DNA from: CAWGHZ01 sp963775315
GTDB taxonomy: Bacteria; Pseudomonadota; Alphaproteobacteria; MPNO01; DASWLB01
DNA: 64,000 bases
Direction: 5' to 3'
Assembly: GCA_963775315.1 (NCBI GenBank)
Contig: CAVZIN010000007.1
Span: 1,860,001 to 1,924,000, forward strand
The translations under genes were made by a program, and so were the position numbers. The notes beneath the pieces were generated by a model, which saw only the letters and a program-made list of their open reading frames with translations, had not been told where the DNA came from and ran no database searches. This document shows positions 35,932-43,903 of the stretch, in pieces (position 1 is the first letter of the stretch; each line of letters starts with the position of its first letter).

Positions 35932-38367
35932 GATGACGTCTCCAGGTTGGTCAGCGCGGGGATGAGATCGGCCGCCCAGAGAAGGTCGCGGTCGGCGAGC
36001 CAGGTGGGCGTGAAGGTTTCGCGACCGGTTTCGGCGAGGACGCGCTCGATCGCGGCGTGATCGGCCTTCGAAGAGGCCGCACAGAATGCCAGCGCGACCG
36101 GCCCGAGGCCCAGCTCGAACAGCCGATTGCCGCGCCGAGACTGGCAGTAGTAGTCGCGCTTCGGCGTCGCCCGCGCGAGGATCTCGATTTGGCGATCGTT
36201 GAGGCCGAAGCGCCGATAGATCGCCGTGATCTGCGGCTCGATGGCGCGCTCGTTCGGCAGGAAGATGCGTGTCGGGCAGCTCTCGACGATCGCGGGGGCG
36301 ATGTTGCTGCCGTCGATGTCGGAGAGCGATTGGGTGGCGAAGACGACGGAGGCGTTCTTCTTGCGCAGCGTCTTCAGCCACTCGCGGAGCTGCTGCGCGA
36401 ACGCCGGATCGTCGAGGACGAGCCAGCCCTCATCGATGATCAACAGCGTTGGTCGACCATCGAGTCGGCCCTCGATGCGATGGAACAAATAGGTCAGCAC
36501 GGCGGGCGCCGCGCCGGCGCCGATCAGCCCCTCGGTCTCGAAAGCCTGCACTGAGGCGGAGCCGAGTTGCTCGCTCTCTGCGTCGAGCAGCCGGCCAGAG
36601 GGGCCGCCGACGCAATAGGGCTGGAGCGCCCGCTTTAGCGCATTGGATTGCAGCAGCACGGCCAGGCCGGTGATGGTCCGTTCGCCGATCGGCGACGACG
36701 CGAGCGACGTCAGTGCCGACCAGACATGCTCCTTGGCGGTCGGATCGATCGTGACGCCTTCCTTCCCAAGGATGGCCGTCACCCACTCCGCCGCCCAAGC
36801 GCGCTCGGCAGGATCATCGATCCGAGCCAGCGGCTGAAGGGATACGGAATGCTCCGACCCGGCGGACAAGCTGCCGCCGAGGTCGTGCCAGTCGCCGCCC
36901 ATAGCGAGCGCCGCGGTGCGGATCGAGCCGCCGAAGTCGAAGGCGAAAATCTGGTTGTTCCGGTAGCGGCGGAACTGCATCGCCATCAGAGCCAGTAGCA
37001 CAGACTTGCCCGCGCCGGTCGGGCCGACGATCAGCGTATGGCCAACGTCGCCCACATGGAGGCTCAGCCGGAACGGCGTGGACCCTTCGGTCTTGCCAAA
37101 CAGCAGCGGCGGCGCCTGGAAATGCTCGTCGCGCGCCGGCCCTGCCCAGACCGCCGAAAGCGGGATCATGTGCGCCAGGTTCAGCGTCGAGACCGGCGGC
37201 TGACGGACGTTGGCGTAGGCGTGCCCGGGGATGGAGCCGAGCCAGGCCTCGAGCGCGTTCACCCCTTCCGGCATGCAGGTGAAGTCGCGGCCCTGGATCA
37301 CCTTCTCGATAAGGCGCAACTTCTCGGCGGCGAGGCCCGCATCCTCGTCCCAGACGGTGACGGTCGCGGTGACATAGGCTTGGCCAACGTCGTCGGAGCC
37401 TAGCTCCTGAAGCGCGAGGTCCGCGTCGGCCGCCTTGTTGGCGGCATCGCTGTCGACCAGCGTCGAGGCCTCGTTGGTCATCACCTCCTTGACGATGGCG
37501 GCGATCGACTTGCGCTTGGCGAACCACTGCCGGCGAATTTTGGTCAGCAGCTTCACCGCCTCGGTCTTGTCGAGCAGGATCGCGCGGGTGGACCAGCGGT
37601 ACGGGAAGGCGAGCCGGTTCAGCTCGTCGAGGATGCCGGGATGCGTCGCGGTCGGGAAACCGACCACGGTCAGCGTGCGCAGATGATGCGACGCCGAGCC
37701 GCGGCTCCAGCCCACCGGAAAGCGCCTCATCGGCCAGCAGCGCATCGAGGTGCATCGGCGTTTCGGGGACGCGCACGCGCTGCTGCCGGGTCGAGATCGT
37801 CGAGTGCAGGTAGGTCAGCGTGTCGCTGTCATCGAGCCACGCCACCTCGGGCATGAAGCCCTCGACCAGTTGCAGCACCCGATTAGTGCGATCGACGAAG
37901 CCGTGCAGCAGCTCCCACGGATCGACACCTGTCTGCGACCGCCCTTCATAGAGCCAGCCTTCCACCCGAGAGGCGTCCTCGGCCGGCGGCAGCCAGACGA
38001 AGGTCAGGAAGTAGCGGCTTTCGAAATGCGCGCCAGCTTCCTCGAAAGCATCCTGCCGCTCGAGATCGACTAGGGCCGAGGCCGGATCAGGAAAGCTCGA
38101 GTGCGGATAGGTCTGGGCGGCGATCCGCTGCGCCTCGACGAAGATCGCCCAACCGGAGCCGAGCCTGCGTAGCGCGTTATTCAGACGCGCTGTGACGCCG
38201 ACGAGTTCGGCGGGCGTGGCGCTGTCGAGGTCGGGGCCACGAAAGCGGGCCGTGCGCTGGAAAGATCCATCCTTGTTGAGGACCACCCCCTCTTCGATCA
38301 GCGCCGCCCAGGGCAGGAAGTCGGCGAGGCCCGCGGGATGATTGCGATATTCGGCGAGGTTCAGCAT
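35928..38367 (-). pseudogene. trbE: TrbE (VirB4-type ATPase), frameshifted
   Basis: The full reading is about 813 residues, normal for TrbE, but spans two frames. The N-terminal part starts at ATG 38367 (MLNLAEYRNHPAGLADFLPW) and runs to about 37690. The C-terminal part continues one base over as HLRTLTVVGFPTATHPGILD. The break lies within 37681-37692, where one extra base or two missing bases (near GCATCATC on the coding strand) shift the frame. The C-terminal part keeps Walker A IVGPTGAGKSVLL and Walker B TLLIIDEGWLVL. TrbE energises pilus assembly, so a true frameshift would stop transfer. A sequencing error is the alternative. Confidence 0.88.
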
Positions 38368-38374
38368 CGCGGCC

Positions 38375-38650
38375 TCACACGCCGAGATGAGCGGGATAGC
38401 GGAGGTGGCGGCGCACAACGTCGACGAACTGTGGGTCGCGCTTCGCCGCCCAGACGGCGGCGGTGTGTCCGACGGCCCAGATCAGCGCGCCTGGGATCCA
38501 GAGCCGGAGGCCGAGCGCGATCGCCGCCGCCAAGGTGCCGTTGGCGATCGCCACCGTCCGCGGCGCCCCGCCCATCAGGATCGGGTCGGTGAGCGCGCGA
38601 TGGACCGGCGCGAAGAAGCCGGGCGCGTCGGGATCGGCGATCGCGGCCAT
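38375..38650 (-). CDS. trbD: TrbD (VirB3-type) conjugation protein
   Basis: A 91-residue protein. PGFFAPVHRALTDPILMGGA is the classic TrbD/VirB3 N terminus. Two close membrane helices (VAIANGTLAAAIALGLRLWI and PGALIWAVGHTAAVWAA) follow, and then DPQFVDVVRRHLRYPAHL. It partners TrbE at the inner membrane. The ATG shares its A with the trbC TGA. Confidence 0.92.
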   Translation of the reverse strand: MAAIADPDAPGFFAPVHRALTDPILMGGAPRTVAIANGTLAAAIALGLRLWIPGALIWAVGHTAAVWAAKRDPQFVDVVRRHLRYPAHLGV

Positions 38651-38991
38651 CAGACCAGCGCCCCGCCGGAGAAGCTGAAGAAGGACAGGAAGAAGCTCGA
38701 CGCCGCAAAGGCGATCGACAGGCCGAACACGATCTGGATCAGCCGGCGGAAACCACCCGAGGTGTCGCCAAAGGCGAGCGTCAGCCCGGTCACGGTGATG
38801 ATGATGACCGAGATGATCTTGGCGACCGGGCCCTGCACCGACTCCAGGATCGAGTTGAGCGGCGTCTCCCACGGCATGGAGGAGCCGGACGCATAGGCGG
38901 CCGGCGCGAAGGCCAGTGTGATGGTGGCGAGCGTAAACAGTTCCGCTAGACGGCGGCGGGAATGGCGAGCGAGGGCGAGAACGCGGATCAT
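38650..38991 (-). CDS. trbC: TrbC (VirB2-type) pilin
   Basis: A 113-residue pilin precursor. The long signal (RLAELFTLATITLAFAPAAYA) is cut near YASGSS. Mature helices are ILESVQGPVAKIISVIIITV and RLIQIVFGLSIAFAASSFFL, separated by GLTLAFGDTSGGF. TrbC/VirB2 subunits build the conjugative pilus and in IncP are cyclised. It overlaps trbB and trbD at both ends. Confidence 0.9.
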   Translation of the reverse strand: MIRVLALARHSRRRLAELFTLATITLAFAPAAYASGSSMPWETPLNSILESVQGPVAKIISVIIITVTGLTLAFGDTSGGFRRLIQIVFGLSIAFAASSFFLSFFSFSGGALV

Positions 38992-40001
38992 GATGGGTCT
39001 CCGGGGGGCAAGGGGTCGCCGCCCGCCCCGGCGGACTGGACGCGGTAATCGCCGGTGGCGGGATCGAGGCCGGCGATGAGAGCGAGTTCGGAGAGACGAC
39101 GTTCGGCGCCGCGGCCGCGCAGCACCGCGACGAGATCGATGGTCTCAGCGATAAGAGCCTTGGGGACGGTGACGACGGCTTCCTGAATGAGCTGTTCGAG
39201 GCGCCGGATTGCGCCGATCGCGGTGCCGGCATGGATGGTGCCGATCCCGCCAGGATGGCCCGTGCCCCAAGCCTTCAGGAGGTCGAGCGCCTCGGCGCCA
39301 CGAACCTCTCCGATAGGGATGCGGTCGGGCCGCAGGCGGAGCGAGGAGCGGACCAGATCCGACAGTGAGGCGACACCGTCCTTGGTACGCATCGCGACGA
39401 GGTTCTGCGCGCGGCATTGCAGCTCGCGGGTGTCCTCGATCAGCACCACGCGGTCGCTCGTGCCGGCGATTTCGGCCAGCAGCGCGTTGGTGAGCGTGGT
39501 CTTGCCGGTGCCGGTGCCGCCGGCGACGAGGATGTTCTTGCGGGACGCCACGGCGGCGCGCAGCGCCGCCGCCTGGCCGGCGGTCATGGTGCCGGCGGCG
39601 ACGTAATCGTCGAGCGTGAAGACGGCGACGGCCGGCTTGCGGATCGCAAAGGCAGGCGCCGTGACGACTGGCGGTAGCAGCCCCTCGAACCGTTCTCCCG
39701 TCTCGGGCAGCTCGGCCGAGACTCGCGGCCTCTCGGCATGGACCTCCGCGCCAACGTGGTGCGCGACAAGGCGCACGATCCGCTCGCCATCGGCGGCCGA
39801 CAGTGTCCGACCGCTATCCTCGAGGCCGCCGGAAAGCCGATCGATCCACAGCCGACCGTCGGGATTCAGCATCACCTCGACGATCGACGGGTCTTCCAGG
39901 AAGGCGCCGATGGCTGGACCGAGCGCGGTGCGCAGCATGCGCGCACCGCGGGAGAATGCCTCGGAATGGAGCGGAGCAGCCGCCACGATCGTCCCCGTCA
40001 T
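38988..40001 (-). CDS. trbB: TrbB (VirB11-type) conjugation ATPase
   Basis: A 337-residue hexameric traffic ATPase. The N-terminal domain has EDPSIVEVMLNPDGRLWIDR. The nucleotide domain has Walker A VAGGTGTGKTTLTNAL, an Asp box VVLIEDTRELQC, Walker B-like GEVRGAEALDLLKAW and the His box TGHPGGIGTIHAG. It is the first gene of the trb operon. The start codon ATG 39999-40001 lies in a long hairpin, suggesting translational control. Confidence 0.93.
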   Translation of the reverse strand: MTGTIVAAAPLHSEAFSRGARMLRTALGPAIGAFLEDPSIVEVMLNPDGRLWIDRLSGGLEDSGRTLSAADGERIVRLVAHHVGAEVHAERPRVSAELPETGERFEGLLPPVVTAPAFAIRKPAVAVFTLDDYVAAGTMTAGQAAALRAAVASRKNILVAGGTGTGKTTLTNALLAEIAGTSDRVVLIEDTRELQCRAQNLVAMRTKDGVASLSDLVRSSLRLRPDRIPIGEVRGAEALDLLKAWGTGHPGGIGTIHAGTAIGAIRRLEQLIQEAVVTVPKALIAETIDLVAVLRGRGAERRLSELALIAGLDPATGDYRVQSAGAGGDPLPPGDPS

Positions 40002-40033
40002 TGACCAATCGCGACACGCGATTGGTGACGGGG
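39993..40033 (-). promoter_or_regulatory. trbB leader hairpin enclosing the start codon
   Basis: CCAATCGCG (40005-40013) and CGCGATTGG (40017-40025) form a perfect 9-bp stem with a 3-nt loop. An outer perfect 8-bp stem (CCCCGTCA 39993-40000 with TGACGGGG 40026-40033) continues it past a 4-nt bulge. On the transcript the trbB AUG falls at the outer-stem/bulge junction, so folding would hide it. It could also be a DNA operator. Confidence 0.6.
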
Positions 40034-40235
40034 ATGATTAGAAGAGGCAACAAATAGCGTGTTTCAACAAGTATTCGGCCGTCGTAGCGACCGATCGTAG
40101 AGCAGAGAAAAAAGACTTGCTGCGTGCGGAGCGGCCGTCCTTCGCTAATAGCGCTTATTGTAAGTTGCCAAGACACGTCAGACAGGATTCGTCGCGATGG
40201 GCGGTGCCCATAGGGCCGCCGAGGGACCTGATCGC
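40034..40235. other. intergenic between trb operon and zinc-ribbon gene
   Basis: These 200 bp are less G+C-rich and contain the trb promoter region. GCTAATAGCGCTTATTG near 40144-40160 has a weak dyad (TAATAGCGCTTATT). I see no gene here. Confidence 0.4.
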
Positions 40236-40871
40236 CTACTCTTTGAGCTTCTTGGCTTCCGCCAAGAATTGCCGCTGGGACGGTGACATGGCCGGCATCA
40301 AGCGTCCGATCTGCCAATCGGCCATTTCCAAAAGCTGCACCTTCTCGCGGTCCCGACGGATGGTCAGTGTGAAGTCGCGAACATCGACTGGGACCCGCAC
40401 TTTCTCGAAGCGCCAGAGAAGCGTGACGAGCTGCTTGGGTGTGAACGCGCCGCGATCTTGCAGGTAGTCGATGAACGACAGGATGCGGAATTCGGGGTCG
40501 GCCTGAGAGAGCGCCACGAGTGCTGTGATCACACGTTTTTTTCGGGCCTCCTCGATAAGCGCGCGGCGATCACGGCTGACCTTCTTCCGTGTGCCTGCTG
40601 CGTCGAGATCTTCGCCGTCATCGCCGGTGGCGCTGATGCCGAACCGGTTGATGCATTCGGACCCGATCTGAAGGCGGGTATCGGTGAACCTGTTCCTGAT
40701 CTCGAACTGGTAGCGAATATCGGGGTGATCGCAGAGCTCGCAGTCCTCGTTGGGCGCTTCGAGATCATGGAAGCCACCCTCGTAGCGCCACTCGCGCAAT
40801 GCCACTGCAAGGTCTGATTGCTCGCGGCTGAGGGGCAAGAGGTTCCTGGCAGCGCGCTGAGCCCAGCTCAT
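40236..40871 (-). CDS. hypothetical protein with zinc-binding CxxC motif
   Basis: A 211-residue protein I cannot name. Residues about 40-75 read NEDCELCDHPDIRYQFEIRN, then RLQIGSECINRFG. The pattern CxxC, a beta hairpin, then GSxCI is a recurrent zinc-ribbon-like module in mobile-element proteins. The rest is charged and helical (AGTRKKVSRDRRALIEEARK, then LVTLLWRFEKV and MSPSQRQFLAEAKKLKE). It starts 3 bp after the stop of the ImmA-type peptidase gene and is likely in the same XRE-ImmA operon. It may be a DNA- or RNA-binding accessory protein. Confidence 0.65.
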   Translation of the reverse strand: MSWAQRAARNLLPLSREQSDLAVALREWRYEGGFHDLEAPNEDCELCDHPDIRYQFEIRNRFTDTRLQIGSECINRFGISATGDDGEDLDAAGTRKKVSRDRRALIEEARKKRVITALVALSQADPEFRILSFIDYLQDRGAFTPKQLVTLLWRFEKVRVPVDVRDFTLTIRRDREKVQLLEMADWQIGRLMPAMSPSQRQFLAEAKKLKE

Positions 40872-40874
40872 TGT

Positions 40875-41741
40875 TTATCTCCGGCGCTTAGATTTGCCCG
40901 GCCAAGGAAGATTGCCGTCGAGTTCGCGAAGGCCGTATGTGTCTTCCTCCCAGCGCTTGCGCTCTGCAGGCGGTGGAGGAAGGACTTCATCGTCGAACCA
41001 AAGTAGCGTCAGTGTTTGATCCCACTGGCCTAGGTGGCGAACGTCCTCATAGAGAGCACCGTCGCGGTCCCAATCTTCAAACCACTGGTCAGGCTCAGCT
41101 TCCTCGGGGCCATTCGGCGCTGCGCCGGACCGGATTCGCGCGCTGTAGGAGTCGCTCGGCAAGTCCATGCCCGGCCTGATCCAGGCCTTGGCGTCGCGGA
41201 GTGATGTGGAGCGCGCGCTGTAACGAACCTTGCCATTCTCTGACAGGACGTAGGCGCACAGCTCACGGGAGAAGGTGGCGAAGCGCGATGCCGTCGACAT
41301 CAACGAGGCGTCGAACTCTTCGGCCAGCTCGCTGATCGCGGCGAAGCCCATGTCGGCCGCATCGACGCGCGGCTTGAACAGCTTGTGGGGAAGGAGAAGT
41401 TCCGCCGCGAAAATATCGCAGGCGATTTCACCCTGGGGCCGGCGAGCAAAACTCCAACTCGGAGCCGTATGGTCGGCGGCAATCCCAAGCGCTTCATGGG
41501 CCACTTCGTGGCAGACGCTAAACCGCTGGCGCCGGCCATCATGGAGGCAATTCACGCAAATCCGATACCTGCCGTTCTTGTCGCGGAAGGACCAGGCGTC
41601 TTCGTTCTCCTGAAGCGTATCGGCCTTCACCACGCCGCCGATTTGAGCGGCATAAGCGGCGACCGATACCGGGAGGGCGAGAGGACCGCATTTCGCGATG
41701 AAGTCGCGCGCCTTCATCGCAACGGCGACCTCATCCATCAT
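40875..41741 (-). CDS. ImmA/IrrE-type metallopeptidase
   Basis: A 288-residue protein with the zinc protease motif HEVAHE (in SVCHEVAHEALG, about residue 77) and a downstream acidic region FAAELLLPHKL that supplies the third ligand, as in ImmA/IrrE. These peptidases cleave a partner HTH repressor to switch on mobile-element or defence genes; the CapP partner of CapH in CBASS islands works this way. Here the partner is the overlapping XRE gene (stop overlaps the ATGATG start by 11 nt). The C-terminal 120 residues (for example WFEDWDRDGALYEDVRHLGQ) are unusual and may sense a signal. Confidence 0.87.
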   Translation of the reverse strand: MMDEVAVAMKARDFIAKCGPLALPVSVAAYAAQIGGVVKADTLQENEDAWSFRDKNGRYRICVNCLHDGRRQRFSVCHEVAHEALGIAADHTAPSWSFARRPQGEIACDIFAAELLLPHKLFKPRVDAADMGFAAISELAEEFDASLMSTASRFATFSRELCAYVLSENGKVRYSARSTSLRDAKAWIRPGMDLPSDSYSARIRSGAAPNGPEEAEPDQWFEDWDRDGALYEDVRHLGQWDQTLTLLWFDDEVLPPPPAERKRWEEDTYGLRELDGNLPWPGKSKRRR

Positions 41742-42111
41742 CGTCCTCCCTCATAAACTTGCGAATGCGGGCGAGCGAGGTGGCGTAGTCGGGACGAGCA
41801 CCCCGGTTCACGACGGTGGTGAGCATGTGGAATTCCTCGGGGGTGACTTCGTCATCGGCCTGTGCGAACTCGGCGAGGCCGGGGTCTATGTTGGGGTGGC
41901 TCGCCAGAAAGCGCAGTATTTCGGCGTTGCGCCCTGAGGGCATCAGACCGGCGATCAGCTTGTCCAAGACCTCGGCCGACGGCGACTCCTTCGCGCCGGT
42001 CTCAAGGCGATAGATATAAGCGTGGTCGACTTCGCTCTGCTCCGCGACCGTCCGAAGGCTCCGCCCCCCGCGGAGCGCCTTAAGCCAAACCCCTAACGCG
42101 GACTCCGGCAT
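41731..42111 (-). CDS. XRE-family HTH repressor, partner of the ImmA-type peptidase
   Basis: A 126-residue regulator. The HTH is GVWLKALRGGRSLRTVAEQS followed by EVDHAYIYRLETGAKESPS. A helical C-terminal part ends LARIRKFMREDDDG. ATG 42111 has an ideal AAGGAGGG site; the longer upstream frame has none. It is divergent from the ubiquitin-like operon. Two matching dyads, GTTGTC-N6-GACAAC and GTTGTC-N6-GACACC, lie in the shared 181-bp region and are probably its operators. It likely represses both directions until cleaved or released by the ImmA-type peptidase. Confidence 0.85.
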   Translation of the reverse strand: MPESALGVWLKALRGGRSLRTVAEQSEVDHAYIYRLETGAKESPSAEVLDKLIAGLMPSGRNAEILRFLASHPNIDPGLAEFAQADDEVTPEEFHMLTTVVNRGARPDYATSLARIRKFMREDDDG

Positions 42112-42120
42112 CCGCCCTCC

Positions 42121-42149
42121 TTGACAGTCGTCACTGTTTCCCTCATTCT
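42121..42149 (+). promoter_or_regulatory. candidate promoter for the ubiquitin-like operon
   Basis: A consensus TTGACA (42121-42126) is followed after 17 bp by CATTCT (42144-42149), a weak -10. The first XRE operator starts at the next base, which would block initiation. The weak -10 keeps confidence low. Confidence 0.4.
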
Positions 42150-42167
42150 GTTGTCCAGACAGACAAC
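42150..42167. promoter_or_regulatory. XRE operator 1
   Basis: GTTGTCCAGACAGACAAC is a perfect 6-bp dyad with a 6-bp spacer, located over the expected start of rightward transcription. A near-identical dyad is at 42218-42235. Confidence 0.65.
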
Positions 42168-42168
42168 A

Positions 42169-42206
42169 CGCCCTGAATTGGCTCTCTGCCGAACAGGGCG
42201 TTTTTT
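42169..42206 (+). terminator. intrinsic terminator in the leader of the ubiquitin-like operon
   Basis: CGCCCTG (42169-42175) pairs perfectly with CAGGGCG (42194-42200), followed by TTTTTT (42201-42206). It points rightward, yet no rightward gene ends here. Lying between the candidate promoter and the first gene, it could act as an attenuator. Confidence 0.65.
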
Positions 42207-42217
42207 GGAGCCCCGGC

Positions 42218-42235
42218 GTTGTCTGGCCGGACACC
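42218..42235. promoter_or_regulatory. XRE operator 2
   Basis: GTTGTC-TGGCCG-GACACC repeats operator 1 with the same spacer length and one changed base in the right half. It lies 58 bp before the first gene of the operon. Confidence 0.55.
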
Positions 42236-42292
42236 AAGGTGCCACCCGGCAGGGCGAAACGCAAGCGCCGCGAAAGCGGGGAAAGAAGTAGA

Positions 42293-42745
42293 ATGTCAGT
42301 CAATGTCGCGGCGCACCTGGTGCGTATTCATATCGACCGGGTGGCTTACAGGTCGCCCAACCCCACCACCGGCGAAGCGCTCTATGCGCTGGCCGACATC
42401 CCGAAGCACGAGAAGCTCTACCGGGAAGTGGAGGGTGACGCGGAGGATGAGATGATCCCGCGTGACGAGACCGTCATCCATCTGACGGCGGACGAGCACT
42501 TCTACAGCCAGAAGGTCTTCGAGATTCTCGTCAACGGCGACGACCACGAGATCGAGACCAAGGAGATCACTTACGCTCGCGTGGTCGAGCTCTACCTGGG
42601 TAGCGGCGGCAAGCCGTCGAACGAATACCTTGTGAAGTACTCCCATGGGCCCGCTGAAAATCCGAGCGGCACCCTGGCCCCCGGTCAGAAGGTGAGGGTG
42701 AAGGATGGCATGCGCTTTCGGGTTGCCGGAACTGGCGAGTCGTAA
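42293..42745 (+). CDS. multiubiquitin-domain ubiquitin-like protein
   Basis: A 150-residue protein with two beta-grasp-type repeats in tandem. The first is about residues 10-60 (VRIHIDRVAYRSPNPTTGEA, LYALADIPKHEKLYREV, then TVIHLTADEHFYS). The second is about 70-148 (FEILVNGDDHEIETKEITYA, VVELYL, then VKVKD-like GMRFRVAGTGES). This matches the prokaryotic multiubiquitin family, whose members are conjugated by dedicated E1/E2-like enzymes. It ends GTGES rather than a bare GG, so processing or a non-canonical C terminus is likely. The start ATG 42293 has GGGGAAAGAAG upstream. It overlaps the E1 gene by 41 bp. Confidence 0.82.
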   Translation: MSVNVAAHLVRIHIDRVAYRSPNPTTGEALYALADIPKHEKLYREVEGDAEDEMIPRDETVIHLTADEHFYSQKVFEILVNGDDHEIETKEITYARVVELYLGSGGKPSNEYLVKYSHGPAENPSGTLAPGQKVRVKDGMRFRVAGTGES

Positions 42746-43889
42746 CGCCTTCATCAAGGACTACGAGGAGACGGGATACCTGATCGATTTCATCGGCGGC
42801 TATCTCGTCTTCTTCGGCCTGCCCTACCTTGATCAGGACGGGAAGCTCCAGCACGGCGATTGGGTCAGCCCCGTCGACCTCAACGGCCAAGTGATCGATC
42901 CACCGACGAACCACCAAGCATGGTGGCGCGGTAGCCGGCCGCACGACCAGCAGGGTCGCCAGCTCAAACTTGGGGGCGGCGCGGACAAGGTGACGGTCAG
43001 CGATGATCTCGTCACTGACTTCTCGTTTTCCTACAAACTGCTCGACGAGAACGGCACGATGCGCGCCTACCGTTCATTCGACGAGAAGGTGCAGACCTAT
43101 CTCGACACGATCACGGCCCCGGCGCTGGCGGCCTATCCGCAGGCCACGCCGCTGCGCGCGATCGCAGTGAAGGCCGCGTCGCAGGGTTCACCCCTTCGGT
43201 ATCCGGACACGATGTCATCTCGCTATCACATCAACGACCTGTCGGCCCTGTTGCGCGGCAAGCGCGTGGCGATCATCGGCCTCGGCGGGACGGGCTCGTA
43301 CATCCTCGACTTCTTGGCGCGGACGCACCTCGCGCAGATCACCCTGTTCGACGATGACAAGGTGCATGTGCACACGATCTTCAGGTTCCCGGGTTTCATC
43401 CCGAACGCCATCGGCAGGCTGAAGGTCGAGGTTCTGTCGCAGCATTATGACCAATGGCACAGCGGGATCGAGGGCGTCCCCCAGCGCATCACGGCAGAAA
43501 ATGTCGAGCGTTTGAAGCACTTCGACTTCGTTTTCGTCTCTGTCGATGATGGACCCGCACGCCGGCTTATCGTCGACTGGCTGAGCGCGAATGGCGTGCC
43601 TTACGTCGACTGCGGGATGGGTCTGAATCGATCGGCCGTCGGCCTTAGCGGGTTCGTGCGAGTGACGGGAGGCGATCGGAAGGCGTTCGATGACAATGTC
43701 GGCACGGTTCGGCTGCCCGTCGAGAACGCCAAGGAGGATGAATATCGCAAACAGGCTCAGATCACCGAGTTGAACGCCTTGAACGCGACCATGGCCGTCA
43801 TCCGCTTCAAGCAACATTTCGGGCTGCTTGATCGCGAGGACGAGGCGACCTCGTTGATCTTCGACACAGCGACGTTTGAAATCGACTAA
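42705..43889 (+). CDS. DUF6791-ThiF/E1 fusion, ubiquitin-like activating enzyme
   Basis: A 394-residue protein. The N-terminal domain (about 1-150: GYLVFFGLPYLDQDGKL, HGDWVSPVDLNG, NHQAWWRG, DFSFSYK, DEKVQTYLDTIT) matches DUF6791, a domain fused to bacterial E1s and suspected to be E2-like. The second half is a ThiF/E1 adenylation domain: nucleotide loop VAIIGLGGTGSYILDFLAR (about 187-205), acidic LFDDDKVHVHT and VFVSVDDGPARRLI. Only two Cys exist, C3 and C303 (YVDCGMG), so the N-terminal domain has no plausible catalytic Cys. It probably adenylates the C terminus of the upstream ubiquitin-like protein. ATG 42705 follows GAAGG. Confidence 0.82.
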   Translation: MACAFGLPELASRNAFIKDYEETGYLIDFIGGYLVFFGLPYLDQDGKLQHGDWVSPVDLNGQVIDPPTNHQAWWRGSRPHDQQGRQLKLGGGADKVTVSDDLVTDFSFSYKLLDENGTMRAYRSFDEKVQTYLDTITAPALAAYPQATPLRAIAVKAASQGSPLRYPDTMSSRYHINDLSALLRGKRVAIIGLGGTGSYILDFLARTHLAQITLFDDDKVHVHTIFRFPGFIPNAIGRLKVEVLSQHYDQWHSGIEGVPQRITAENVERLKHFDFVFVSVDDGPARRLIVDWLSANGVPYVDCGMGLNRSAVGLSGFVRVTGGDRKAFDDNVGTVRLPVENAKEDEYRKQAQITELNALNATMAVIRFKQHFGLLDREDEATSLIFDTATFEID

Positions 43890-43903
43890 GCGAGGCCTGC
43901 CCG

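Noticed and set aside
41742..42303. Longer version of the XRE gene starting at 42303
   Set aside because: The extra 64 residues run through both operators and the terminator and have no ribosome site. ATG 42111 has an ideal one.
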